From: JBDREF01 sp043820045
GTDB taxonomy: Bacteria; Planctomycetota; Phycisphaerae; Sedimentisphaerales; Anaerobacaceae
NCBI GenBank assembly: GCA_043820045.1
Contig: JBDREF010000017.1
Location: forward strand, 1-11,529
Reading direction: 5' to 3'
Length of the DNA: 11,529 nucleotides
Below the pieces are notes generated by a model that saw only the letters and a list, made by a program, of their open reading frames with translations, was not told the origin of the DNA and searched no databases. Position 1 is the stretch's first letter. Every line of letters starts with the position of its first letter. This document shows positions 1 through 5,691 of the stretch, one piece after another. Position numbers and translations under genes: made by a program.

Positions 1-152
1 ATGAAGTCCACCCAGCCGCAGTTTTCACCCTCAGGGGTGCCATCGTTCGTATAGCGCCATTTGAGCGTATGAGTACCGGCGCTGAGATTATAGGTTTTTT
101 CCGTCCAGTCCACGGCCATGTTGTACAAAAACTCGCTTCCAGGCAACAAGTC
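1..152 (-). CDS. Partial modular secreted-type protein, C-terminal side off the left edge
   Basis: Read on the minus strand, this frame gives a beta-sandwich-like segment, including YNLSAGTHTLKWRYTNDG and then CGWVDF just before the window edge. The pattern 'aGtHtlkW.Y.kDg...G.d.gWvD' is familiar from jelly-roll modules repeated in large secreted bacterial proteins, including planctomycete ones; the assignment is from memory of the pattern. The stop lies outside the window. The 5' end is unclear. The frame stays open upstream into the GAF gene, to a stop near position 435, but it has no ATG before the internal Met at 117-119. Residues encoded beyond about position 152 no longer resemble the module. 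Either the gene is truncated at its 5' end (pseudogene-like) or a longer protein has picked up an unrelated stretch. The domain-like character is fairly sure; the gene boundaries are not. Confidence 0.5.
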
Positions 153-214
153 CGAAAACTCCGGGCGAGGATTGTCCACATTTGTTTTGTCCGGCTGATT
201 TCGCCGATACGGCC

Positions 215-230
215 ACCCGGCGAGCCGGGA
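215..230. repeat. Degenerate copy of the 16-base GC palindrome
   Basis: ACCCGGCGAGCCGGGA matches TCCCGGCGCGCCGGGA at 14 of 16 positions (differences at the first base and at the centre). It can still form a stem of six G-C pairs or more. Confidence 0.4.
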
Positions 231-350
231 TGGCGAGGCTGATAGCGGGCCGTTTATGGGGCTACGCTTAAGGCCCGGGCTAAATTGCTGTTTCGTCCTA
301 AAGAACCGCCTGCGGTGCGCCGAACTTAGAATGCTGGATGGCCTGCAATT

Positions 351-359
351 AAGGTGGAG
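351..359 (+). promoter_or_regulatory. Shine-Dalgarno separated from its start by a hairpin
   Basis: AAGGTGGAG at 351-359 is the only good ribosome-binding sequence upstream of the GTG at 383. Read linearly, the spacing is 23 bases, which is too long. The 16 bases at 360-375 are a perfect palindrome. If they fold, or if they are a later insertion, the effective spacing is 7 bases, which is ideal. This supports 383 as the start and suggests an RNA hairpin between ribosome-binding site and start codon. Confidence 0.5.
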
Positions 360-375
360 TCCCGGCGCGCCGGGA
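360..375. repeat. Perfect 16-base palindrome, copy 1
   Basis: TCCCGGCGCGCCGGGA is fully self-complementary and identical to positions 1422-1437. The preceding G is also shared. It lies exactly between the Shine-Dalgarno sequence and the GTG start of the GAF gene. Confidence 0.7.
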
Positions 376-382
376 AATAATC

Positions 383-1027
383 GTGGAAGATAAACAACGG
401 CACATAAAACTGCGTTTGCTGATAAAGCAGCTTAACAAGTCTCGCAAGAAACAGGCGCAGAAAATAGATATACTCTGCAATGACCTCATCGCGGCGCAGA
501 GGGACTTCATCAAGAGACTGGGTATCATCAGTTTCGTGGCGAGTTTCTGCGAGTCAATCGTCGGGACGACCGACCTGGACAACCTTCTGGCCACTGCGGT
601 CAAACTTATCAAGGCCGAGAACGGCGAGACCAACGTTACTTTCTTTCTGTGCCAGGGCCTGGCCCAAGGGGCGGAGGGCCTTCAAATGCACATGTTCGAA
701 AGCTCTGAGCCGATGGCCCTCGATAGGCAGCAGCTTGAGAATTGCTTCTGTCCCGAACTGGTGGAGAATATCTGCAAGTCGAACAAAGTATGCCATCTCA
801 AGGACATGTTTGCCGCTGGGTTGCAGGGGAATCTGACCGAGTTGAGCAAGATTTCGGCGGTGACGATTCCGCTGGGCCAGTTCGGTTCTTCCCTGGGCTT
901 CATGTTAGTCTATCGCTCATCGCAAGACCGGCTGACCTCCGATGAGATACAAAAGATTTCCGCCATATCCCACGGCCTCTCGCGGGCGATTGCCTCCTGT
1001 CAGACGCTCTCAAGAGCAAAGCTCTAA
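383..1027 (+). CDS. Coiled-coil plus GAF-like sensor protein
   Basis: The protein has 214 residues with no signal peptide or membrane segment, so it is predicted to be cytoplasmic. Residues 1-45 are rich in Lys, Arg, Gln and Leu and look helical or coiled-coil (HIKLRLLIKQLNKSRKKQAQ and onward). Residues from about 48 to 207 have the alternating pattern of a GAF domain. They include a helix with TTDLDNLLATAVKLI, a strand with NVTFFLC, a central CHLKDMF, and the closing strand and helix AVTIPLGQFGSSLGFMLVYR. No output domain (HisKA, GGDEF, PP2C or HTH) is attached. It may act as a stand-alone ligand sensor or partner of another signalling protein; the ligand is unknown. The start is GTG at 383, because the frame is closed by a stop at 350-352 and holds no ATG before it. 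Its ribosome-binding site is unusual (see 351-359). The gene is convergent with the ADP-ribosylglycohydrolase gene. The GAF call is by fold pattern only and is moderately sure. Confidence 0.7.
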   Translation: MEDKQRHIKLRLLIKQLNKSRKKQAQKIDILCNDLIAAQRDFIKRLGIISFVASFCESIVGTTDLDNLLATAVKLIKAENGETNVTFFLCQGLAQGAEGLQMHMFESSEPMALDRQQLENCFCPELVENICKSNKVCHLKDMFAAGLQGNLTELSKISAVTIPLGQFGSSLGFMLVYRSSQDRLTSDEIQKISAISHGLSRAIASCQTLSRAKL

Positions 1028-1168
1028 ATCCTAAGTTCTAAACAATATCTAATGACCAAAATCACAATTTCCCAAACGGCGCCGTTTCCACCGTAAGGCG
1101 TCCCGTGGGGAGAGAATTTGAACATTAGAATTTTGAATTTGTTTAGGATTTAGATATTAGGGTTTACA
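1025..1168. repeat. Degenerate AT-rich inverted repeat between convergent genes
   Basis: The left arm begins AAATCCTAAGTTCTAAACAA at 1025. It is roughly complementary (about 60 percent by eye over some 50 bases) to the right arm, which ends ATTTAGATATTAGGGTTT near 1166. The centre holds a perfect 14-base palindrome, AAACGGCGCCGTTT, at 1074-1087. The composition is strongly AT-rich compared with the flanking genes. The layout resembles the short non-autonomous inverted-repeat elements common between genes in planctomycete-like genomes, and it may also act as a two-way terminator for the converging genes. I see no transposase and cannot see a target-site duplication. Confidence 0.5.
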
Positions 1169-1196
1169 GTCTATTTTGCACGTCTGCCCGGAGAAT

Positions 1197-2702
1197 CTAT
1201 AGTCCCTGCTTGCGAGGTTCTTTAACTCCCGCGGCGACTGCGGCGGCGCGTAGCTTGTCACCGGCAGGCCCCGGGGAATTGTAAAACAGCACCTCCAGCA
1301 GCTCAGGGTACTGCTCAAGGGCGGCGAGCATCTGCGTCCATTTGTCCGGCCGGCGGGAACGAATCGAATCGGCCAGGTCCAGACAAATGGCTAAATAGGC
1401 GGCCCGGGCCTGCTGCCGGGGTCCCGGCGCGCCGGGATCGGCGAGAGCGGCTTCGATTTGGGGCTTGACCTTCGGGCGCAGAGCCGCGACGGTAGAGTCC
1501 ATGTCGGACAGGGCGGAGACATTGGCTGGTCCTTGGACGCGTATGCGATAGAAACTCCTGCCGTCCCGAGTAGTCTTCTGTCCGCCGTTTTCGGCGATGA
1601 CAAGGCCGGCTACCTCGACGATACGGTCGCCGAAACGAGTTATTGTCTCGTCTTCGGGCATCGACGGGCGGGTCGTATTTCGATAGACGTCTTTGATTTT
1701 CCAGCCCTGCCGTTCAATCCAGTGATTACCTTTGATCACACCGACAATGGTGGCGGCGGTGGCGGCGTTGTTGTCGGCGTCCCAGCCGAAGTTGAAGGCA
1801 TGAATAAGGGTCTTCACGAGATCGCCCTGGCCGTAGAGCAGTGCGGCGACGGTTGCCGCGGTGCAGAGTTCGTAGCCGTTCTGATTGCGGGTCCGGCTTT
1901 CATACAGGGTGTATTTGTCTCTTATGAGCCGCCGCGTCGTGCGCCACTCGTCTGGGCATTCTTTGTGCCATCGGCGGACGTCGCTGATAATGGGCCGGAT
2001 CACGCTGGCCGGGTCGATGGAAGCCAGGCCGGCGTCGAGGATGCTGTCGATATCGTCGGTAGTGAAGGCGGTCGCGATCATGGCGGTGAATAGCTGTGTT
2101 GTTTGTGCGGGCTCGCCGTCGATGCTGACATTGGTGTAGTTCAGGCCGATCCGGGCGGCGGTCTGCGGCATTGCCGGGGCTACAAGGCCGAACATTTCGC
2201 AGACGAACTGGCCCGAGATGTTGAAATTCGCCCACGGGTTCAATGCAAGGCTGCCGGTCAGCGGGGGATCGATGCCGATATCCATGAGCCGCCGGACGTA
2301 CAGATTCGAGCACCAGATGTGGCTGTTGATGTGCTTTTGCCACAGTTGGGTGATTTGTCGCGGGCTGAGCAGGGCGGCCCGATTCCGCTGCATCGCGGTT
2401 ATATAAACCCACTCGATGTCGGTATCGTCGTCCGTTCGGGCGCCCTCGGCCAAAGCGGGGGTGTATTGTTCGACGTTTCCCGGTTCATCGTAGTACTTGT
2501 TCTCGTGGGGCAGGCCGTTAAGGTTACCGAGCAACTGGGCGAGCAGGCCGCCGCGGATTTTGTCTTCGAGGTCTTCGGCGGATATTTCTATGACCGACCC
2601 GGCCTCAGTGCCGATTCTACGGCCCGCATCCGCCGGGGAAGCATTGGCGCAAACCGCCGGTGACAGAGTCATCCATAGCAGCAGAAAGAGTCTTTTACCC
2701 AT
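1197..2702 (-). CDS. Exported ADP-ribosylglycohydrolase family protein
   Basis: The protein has 501 residues. The N-terminus is a typical Sec signal peptide: MGKR, a hydrophobic core at about residues 5-15, and probable cleavage after CANA near residue 21. Mature residues carry two hallmarks of the DraG/ARH ADP-ribosylglycohydrolase fold. The first is the helix start KIRGGLLAQLLGNLNGLP (49-65), followed by TDDDTDIEW (90-98) with its metal-binding acidic cluster. The second is GWDADNNAATAATIVGVIKG (306-325), the counterpart of the usual G-G-D-T-D-T-N-A motif with both aspartates kept. Binuclear Mg use and hydrolysis of an N- or O-glycosidic ADP-ribose-like bond are family knowledge. The real substrate is unknown and need not be ADP-ribosyl protein, since the protein is predicted to leave the cytoplasm. 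ATG at 2702 has a good AAGGAGA site (2712-2718) nine bases upstream. The C-terminal part (from about 330) is a less conserved extension containing the PGAPGP encoded by the palindrome repeat. Confidence 0.85.
   Translation of the reverse strand: MGKRLFLLLWMTLSPAVCANASPADAGRRIGTEAGSVIEISAEDLEDKIRGGLLAQLLGNLNGLPHENKYYDEPGNVEQYTPALAEGARTDDDTDIEWVYITAMQRNRAALLSPRQITQLWQKHINSHIWCSNLYVRRLMDIGIDPPLTGSLALNPWANFNISGQFVCEMFGLVAPAMPQTAARIGLNYTNVSIDGEPAQTTQLFTAMIATAFTTDDIDSILDAGLASIDPASVIRPIISDVRRWHKECPDEWRTTRRLIRDKYTLYESRTRNQNGYELCTAATVAALLYGQGDLVKTLIHAFNFGWDADNNAATAATIVGVIKGNHWIERQGWKIKDVYRNTTRPSMPEDETITRFGDRIVEVAGLVIAENGGQKTTRDGRSFYRIRVQGPANVSALSDMDSTVAALRPKVKPQIEAALADPGAPGPRQQARAAYLAICLDLADSIRSRRPDKWTQMLAALEQYPELLEVLFYNSPGPAGDKLRAAAVAAGVKEPRKQGL
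1422..1437. repeat. Perfect 16-base palindrome, copy 2, inside a gene
   Basis: TCCCGGCGCGCCGGGA is identical to 360-375. On the minus strand it encodes PGAPG (residues 423-427) in a linker-like part of the ADP-ribosylglycohydrolase C-terminal region, flanked by EAALAD and PRQQARAA. Confidence 0.7.
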
Positions 2703-2740
2703 AATGCTTGTTCTCCTTGATAGAACTGTGGTATGGCTGC

Positions 2741-2770
2741 ATTATGGTCTGGTATTATTTCTTTTGTCAA
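2741..2770 (-). promoter_or_regulatory. Sigma70-like promoter for the ADP-ribosylglycohydrolase gene
   Basis: Read on the minus strand there is a perfect TTGACA (2770-2765), an 18-base spacer, then CATAAT (2746-2741), one mismatch from TATAAT. Transcription would start near 2734, giving a leader of about 30 bases before the ATG at 2702 with its ribosome-binding site. This is the best promoter in the divergent region between this gene and the hydrogenase operon. Confidence 0.6.
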
Positions 2771-2920
2771 ATACTGGCTTTACCAAGCCGGATTGAAGTT
2801 CTCTTGCGGGCTGGCAGGAACGCCATTTTCACGCTGTGTGCAGGGTTTCGCCGAAAATTCTCAATTCTTGGAAAAATTTGTCTTGACTTTCGTTCTGCTT
2901 TTGACGATCATTCTATCTTT

Positions 2921-2952
2921 GTGGGGTCGTAAATTAGGATGTCGTGGGGTCG
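2921..2952 (+). repeat. Nine-base direct repeat ahead of the hydrogenase operon
   Basis: GTGGGGTCG occurs at 2921-2929 and again at 2944-2952, 23 bases apart, ending 30 bases before the hydB start. A second pair, TTGAC at 2883 and 2901, lies just upstream. Either pair could be an operator or promoter element of the operon. No textbook -35/-10 combination with good spacing is visible here, so I do not name a promoter. The spacing is close to two helical turns, which suits a dimeric regulator, but this is inference. Confidence 0.35.
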
Positions 2953-2982
2953 CTTAACTGTCCTCCTTAGGAAGCATGCCCA

Positions 2983-4020
2983 ATGATTTACAAGGTAATA
3001 AGTAAGAACGAGTTTAAAAAGTTTGTCAACGGGCTCATCGCCGAGAACAAGACGTTCGGTCCGAAACTGGTTGACCGGCGTGCCGACGGTTCGGCTGTGT
3101 ACCAGTTCAAAGATGTCAAATCCTTTGACGAGATGGACCTGGACTACACCGTTACGTATTCGTCGATCAAGAATTTCTTCCTTCCTTTCCGCGAAGAGCT
3201 GTCGCATTTCGATTTCTCCGACAAAGGCTGGCAGCAGGTTGTCGAATGCAGGGTCAATCCCCGGGTGATTGTGGGCGCGCGGCCCTGCGACATTAACGCA
3301 CTGAGCATTCTCGACAAGATTCTGATAGGAGGGGCTTATCCTTCTCCATACTACATGGCCAGAAGGCAAAACACGTTCCTCATAGGAATGGACCACGAGC
3401 CGCTGGAAGACTGCTTCTGCGAATCTCTCGGGCACGACACGGTGCATCGCGGATTCAACCTGTTCTGTACGGACATAGGCGACCGGTACTATCTGACCAT
3501 AAACTCATCCAAGGCGTTCGGGTATCTCAAGAACGTCAAGGTGAGCGATCCTACCAAAAAGGACGGGGAGAAGTTTCACGCAAGGCGCAAGTACCTCAGA
3601 GAGAGTTTCAAGACCAAGGTCGAGATCGCGGGTCTGCCGAGTGTCCTGGACATAGAGTTCAAGTCTCCTGTCTGGAAGAAATGGGGCGACAAGTGTCTCA
3701 ATTGCGGAAGCTGTGCGATGGTTTGCCCGACGTGCTACTGTTACGGCATTGAGGAGACCATTGATGTGAGCCTGGCGAGCAGCCGCAAGGAGCGTGTTCA
3801 GTACTCCTGTAATCTCGTTGACTTCGCGGAAGTTGCTGGCGGGCACAATTTCCGGCCGCTCAAGGAAGACAGGCTGAAATACAGATTCTATCACCACTAC
3901 AGAGGATTTGCCCAGAATGCTGATGACCCGATATGCGTAGGCTGCAACCGATGCGGCAGGGCGTGTCTGGCGGGAATAAACCCCAGAGATGTCATCAACG
4001 ATTTGCAAATGGAAGACTGA
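2983..4020 (+). CDS. hydB: Group 3b [NiFe] hydrogenase beta subunit, 4Fe-4S electron-transfer protein
   Basis: The protein has 345 residues and is cytoplasmic, with no signal or membrane segment. It belongs to the sulfhydrogenase beta / anaerobic sulfite reductase A-like iron-sulfur family. The N-terminal two thirds include the conserved VIVGARPCDINALSILD (95-111). The C-terminal third has two ferredoxin-type [4Fe-4S] motifs: Cys238, 241, 244 and 248 (CLNCGSCAMVC), followed by extra Cys251 and Cys253, and Cys318, 321, 324 and 328 (CVGCNRCGRAC). It passes electrons between the FAD subunit HydG and the NiFe module HydD/HydA. ATG at 2983 has AGGAAG (2969-2974) eight bases upstream. It is the first gene of the operon, and its stop is one base from the hydG start, so translation is probably coupled. 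The order beta-gamma-delta-alpha is that of archaeal and bacterial sulfhydrogenase operons. Confidence 0.9.
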   Translation: MIYKVISKNEFKKFVNGLIAENKTFGPKLVDRRADGSAVYQFKDVKSFDEMDLDYTVTYSSIKNFFLPFREELSHFDFSDKGWQQVVECRVNPRVIVGARPCDINALSILDKILIGGAYPSPYYMARRQNTFLIGMDHEPLEDCFCESLGHDTVHRGFNLFCTDIGDRYYLTINSSKAFGYLKNVKVSDPTKKDGEKFHARRKYLRESFKTKVEIAGLPSVLDIEFKSPVWKKWGDKCLNCGSCAMVCPTCYCYGIEETIDVSLASSRKERVQYSCNLVDFAEVAGGHNFRPLKEDRLKYRFYHHYRGFAQNADDPICVGCNRCGRACLAGINPRDVINDLQMED

Positions 4021-4021
4021 A

Positions 4022-4930
4022 ATGGATTACCGACTGCCCAAGCAGGACATTAATGCCGAGCCGTCCATGAGGAAACCGCCGCGGTACAACCGCAAGAGTA
4101 TTCTCATGAGGACGGATAAGGTTTACAAATGCGAGATAATCAACATAGTCGAGCTTACGCCGCTCGAGAGACTCTTTCACCTGAAGATACTGGACGGCGA
4201 AGAAAGGCGACTGTTTGAATTCCGCCCCGGACAGTTTGTAATGCTGGAGGTACCCGGTTTCGGAGAGGTTCCGATTTCGATATCGAGTTCCGGCAACAAC
4301 CATGAATATATCGAGTTGTGCGTCAGAAAGAGCGGACGGACGACCAATGTGCTGCACCGGGCAAAGACTGGTGCGAAGCTCGGCATACGTGGTCCGTTCG
4401 GTACGTCCTTCCCGATGGAACAAATGGTGGACCATAACATTCTCCTTGTGGCCGGCGGTCTGGGTCTGGCTCCCCTGCGTGCCCCGATTTACTGGGTCAG
4501 CGAGCACAGGGACGAGTACAAAGACGTTCACGTACTCTATGGCACGAAGGAGCCGGGTCAGATGCTCTTTACCTACCAGTACGAGGAATGGGAGAGAGTG
4601 GACCACATAAAGCTGCATACAGTCGTGGAAAAGGGCGACAATGACTGGAAAGGAAAAACGGGCCTGATCACGGACCTGTTTAAGGAAATAGATATTAAGC
4701 CGGCCAATACTTATGCCATCGTGTGCGGCCCGCCGGTTATGTTCAAGTTTGTCTGCGACCACCTGGACGGGCTGGGCATTCCCATGAACCGCATGTTCGT
4801 CTCGCTGGAGAGAAGAATGCACTGCGGCATGGGCAAATGCTGCCGCTGTATGGTCGGGTCAACGTTTACCTGCGTTGACGGTCCGGTGTTCGATTACTGG
4901 TCTGTTTTGAATCTGAAGGAAGCAATATAG
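4022..4930 (+). CDS. hydG: Group 3b [NiFe] hydrogenase gamma subunit, FAD/NAD(P)H-binding protein
   Basis: The protein has 302 residues and is a ferredoxin-NADP reductase/PyrK-type flavoprotein. The FAD-binding barrel spans about 33-132, with PGQFVMLEVPGFGEVPISIS. The NAD(P) domain has GGLGLAPLR (145-153) and CGPPVMF (235-241). The C-terminal [2Fe-2S] site uses Cys268, Cys273, Cys276 and Cys284 (C-G-M-G-K-C-C-R-C then TFTCVDGPVF). It connects the hydrogenase to NAD(P)H in the cytoplasm. I place the start at ATG 4022, preceded by GGAAG (4011-4015) with six bases between. A longer frame from ATG 3989 would overlap hydB by 32 bases and lacks a good ribosome site. An N-terminal segment of about 30 basic, proline-containing residues precedes the barrel and is longer than I expect for the family; ATG at 4067 or 4106 would remove part or all of it. 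The stop TAG shares its last base with the hydD GTG. Confidence 0.9.
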   Translation: MDYRLPKQDINAEPSMRKPPRYNRKSILMRTDKVYKCEIINIVELTPLERLFHLKILDGEERRLFEFRPGQFVMLEVPGFGEVPISISSSGNNHEYIELCVRKSGRTTNVLHRAKTGAKLGIRGPFGTSFPMEQMVDHNILLVAGGLGLAPLRAPIYWVSEHRDEYKDVHVLYGTKEPGQMLFTYQYEEWERVDHIKLHTVVEKGDNDWKGKTGLITDLFKEIDIKPANTYAIVCGPPVMFKFVCDHLDGLGIPMNRMFVSLERRMHCGMGKCCRCMVGSTFTCVDGPVFDYWSVLNLKEAI

Positions 4931-5691
4931 TGAAGTACCTTGGGATTGAGCCGCAAAAAGTCAGGATCGCCGTGTTTGATTTCACCGGTTGCGAGGGCTG
5001 CGAACTCCAACTGGCAAACAAGGAAGATACCCTGCTCGATTTTCTTTCGCTGGTGGAAGTGGTGAATTTCAGAGAGGTCTCGTCGCATCGCGGTCAGGAC
5101 TATGATATTGCGCTGGTCGAGGGAAACATCTCCAGAGACGACGAGGTCGAGCGGATAAAGGACATCAGGGCAAAGGCGAAGGTCCTTGTTGCCATGGGGT
5201 CCTGTGCGTGTTTCGGCGGGGTGAACTCCCAGAGGAATAAGTTTACCATCGAGGACGTTGTCAGGGAAGTCTATGGAAAGCACGCCGTGGAAACCGGAAA
5301 GGTCCGGAAGATTTCCGATGTGGTGAAGGTCGATCTGATGATTCCCGGCTGTCCTGTATCCAAGGCCGAAGTAGAGAGAATAGTCGTTGATGTAGTCACG
5401 GGCGTGGACATCAAGATTCCGAAATATCCCGTGTGCGTTGAATGTAAACAGAAGGTAAACACGTGCGTGGTTGATCTGGGCCAGATATGTCTGGGCCCGG
5501 TTTCTCGCGCGGGTTGCGATGCCGTGTGTCCGACCGGCAAGGTGGGGTGCCTGGGTTGCAGGGGTCCGGCAGATGATGCCAATTACGAGTCCCTGAAGGA
5601 AATCCTCATGGACAAGGGCCATGCCGAGTCCGAGATTGTCGAGAGACTGCGCTTCTACGGCGGATTCAATGGGATGGTGGATAAACAATGA
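4930..5691 (+). CDS. hydD: Group 3b [NiFe] hydrogenase delta (small) subunit
   Basis: The protein has 253 residues and no Tat signal, so the enzyme stays in the cytoplasm. Its proximal-cluster ligands are those of the NiFe small-subunit family: FTGCEGC (Cys21, Cys24), GSCACFGG (Cys92) and PGCP (Cys141). The C-terminal part has eight more cysteines (169, 172, 179, 187, 196, 200, 207, 210) in CVECKQKVNTC and CLGPVSRAGCDAVCPTGKVG followed by CLGC, enough for two further [4Fe-4S] clusters. GTG at 4930 overlaps the hydG stop by one base and has AAGGAAG (4917-4923) six bases upstream, which decides the start. The stop overlaps the hydA start (ATGA). It binds HydA tightly and carries electrons away from the NiFe site. 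Confidence 0.92.
   Translation: MKYLGIEPQKVRIAVFDFTGCEGCELQLANKEDTLLDFLSLVEVVNFREVSSHRGQDYDIALVEGNISRDDEVERIKDIRAKAKVLVAMGSCACFGGVNSQRNKFTIEDVVREVYGKHAVETGKVRKISDVVKVDLMIPGCPVSKAEVERIVVDVVTGVDIKIPKYPVCVECKQKVNTCVVDLGQICLGPVSRAGCDAVCPTGKVGCLGCRGPADDANYESLKEILMDKGHAESEIVERLRFYGGFNGMVDKQ

Larger units (their letters stand above)
153..382. other. Hairpin-rich stretch between the left-edge fragment and the GAF gene
   Basis: I see no convincing gene here. It contains several GC-rich self-complementary segments: ACCCGGCGAGCCGGGA at 215-230, GCCCGGGC at 272-279 and TCCCGGCGCGCCGGGA at 360-375. It also contains a Shine-Dalgarno-like AAGGTGGAG at 351-359. No clear -35/-10 pair is visible for the GAF gene. 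One minus-strand frame is open across the whole stretch, but its residues do not continue the module recognised at 1-152. It could be the structured 5' leader of the GAF gene, or an interspersed repeat that has landed next to a truncated gene. Confidence 0.35.

Noticed and set aside
1458..2093. Plus-strand open frame of 211 codons
   Set aside because: It is antisense to the ADP-ribosylglycohydrolase gene, has no ribosome site and no recognisable domain.
2883..2935. TTGACT or TTGACG as a -35 box for the hydrogenase operon
   Set aside because: No acceptable -10 hexamer is found at 16-18 bases from either one, so a promoter call is not justified.
3989..4021. Upstream ATG as the hydG start
   Set aside because: It would overlap hydB by 32 bases and lacks a Shine-Dalgarno sequence, while ATG 4022 has GGAAG at ideal spacing.
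3995..4822. Long open frame on the minus strand opposite hydG (and similar ones opposite hydB, hydD and hydA)
   Set aside because: The plus-strand frames encode unmistakable hydrogenase subunits with all cluster motifs. The antisense frames have no motif and are shadows of codon bias.
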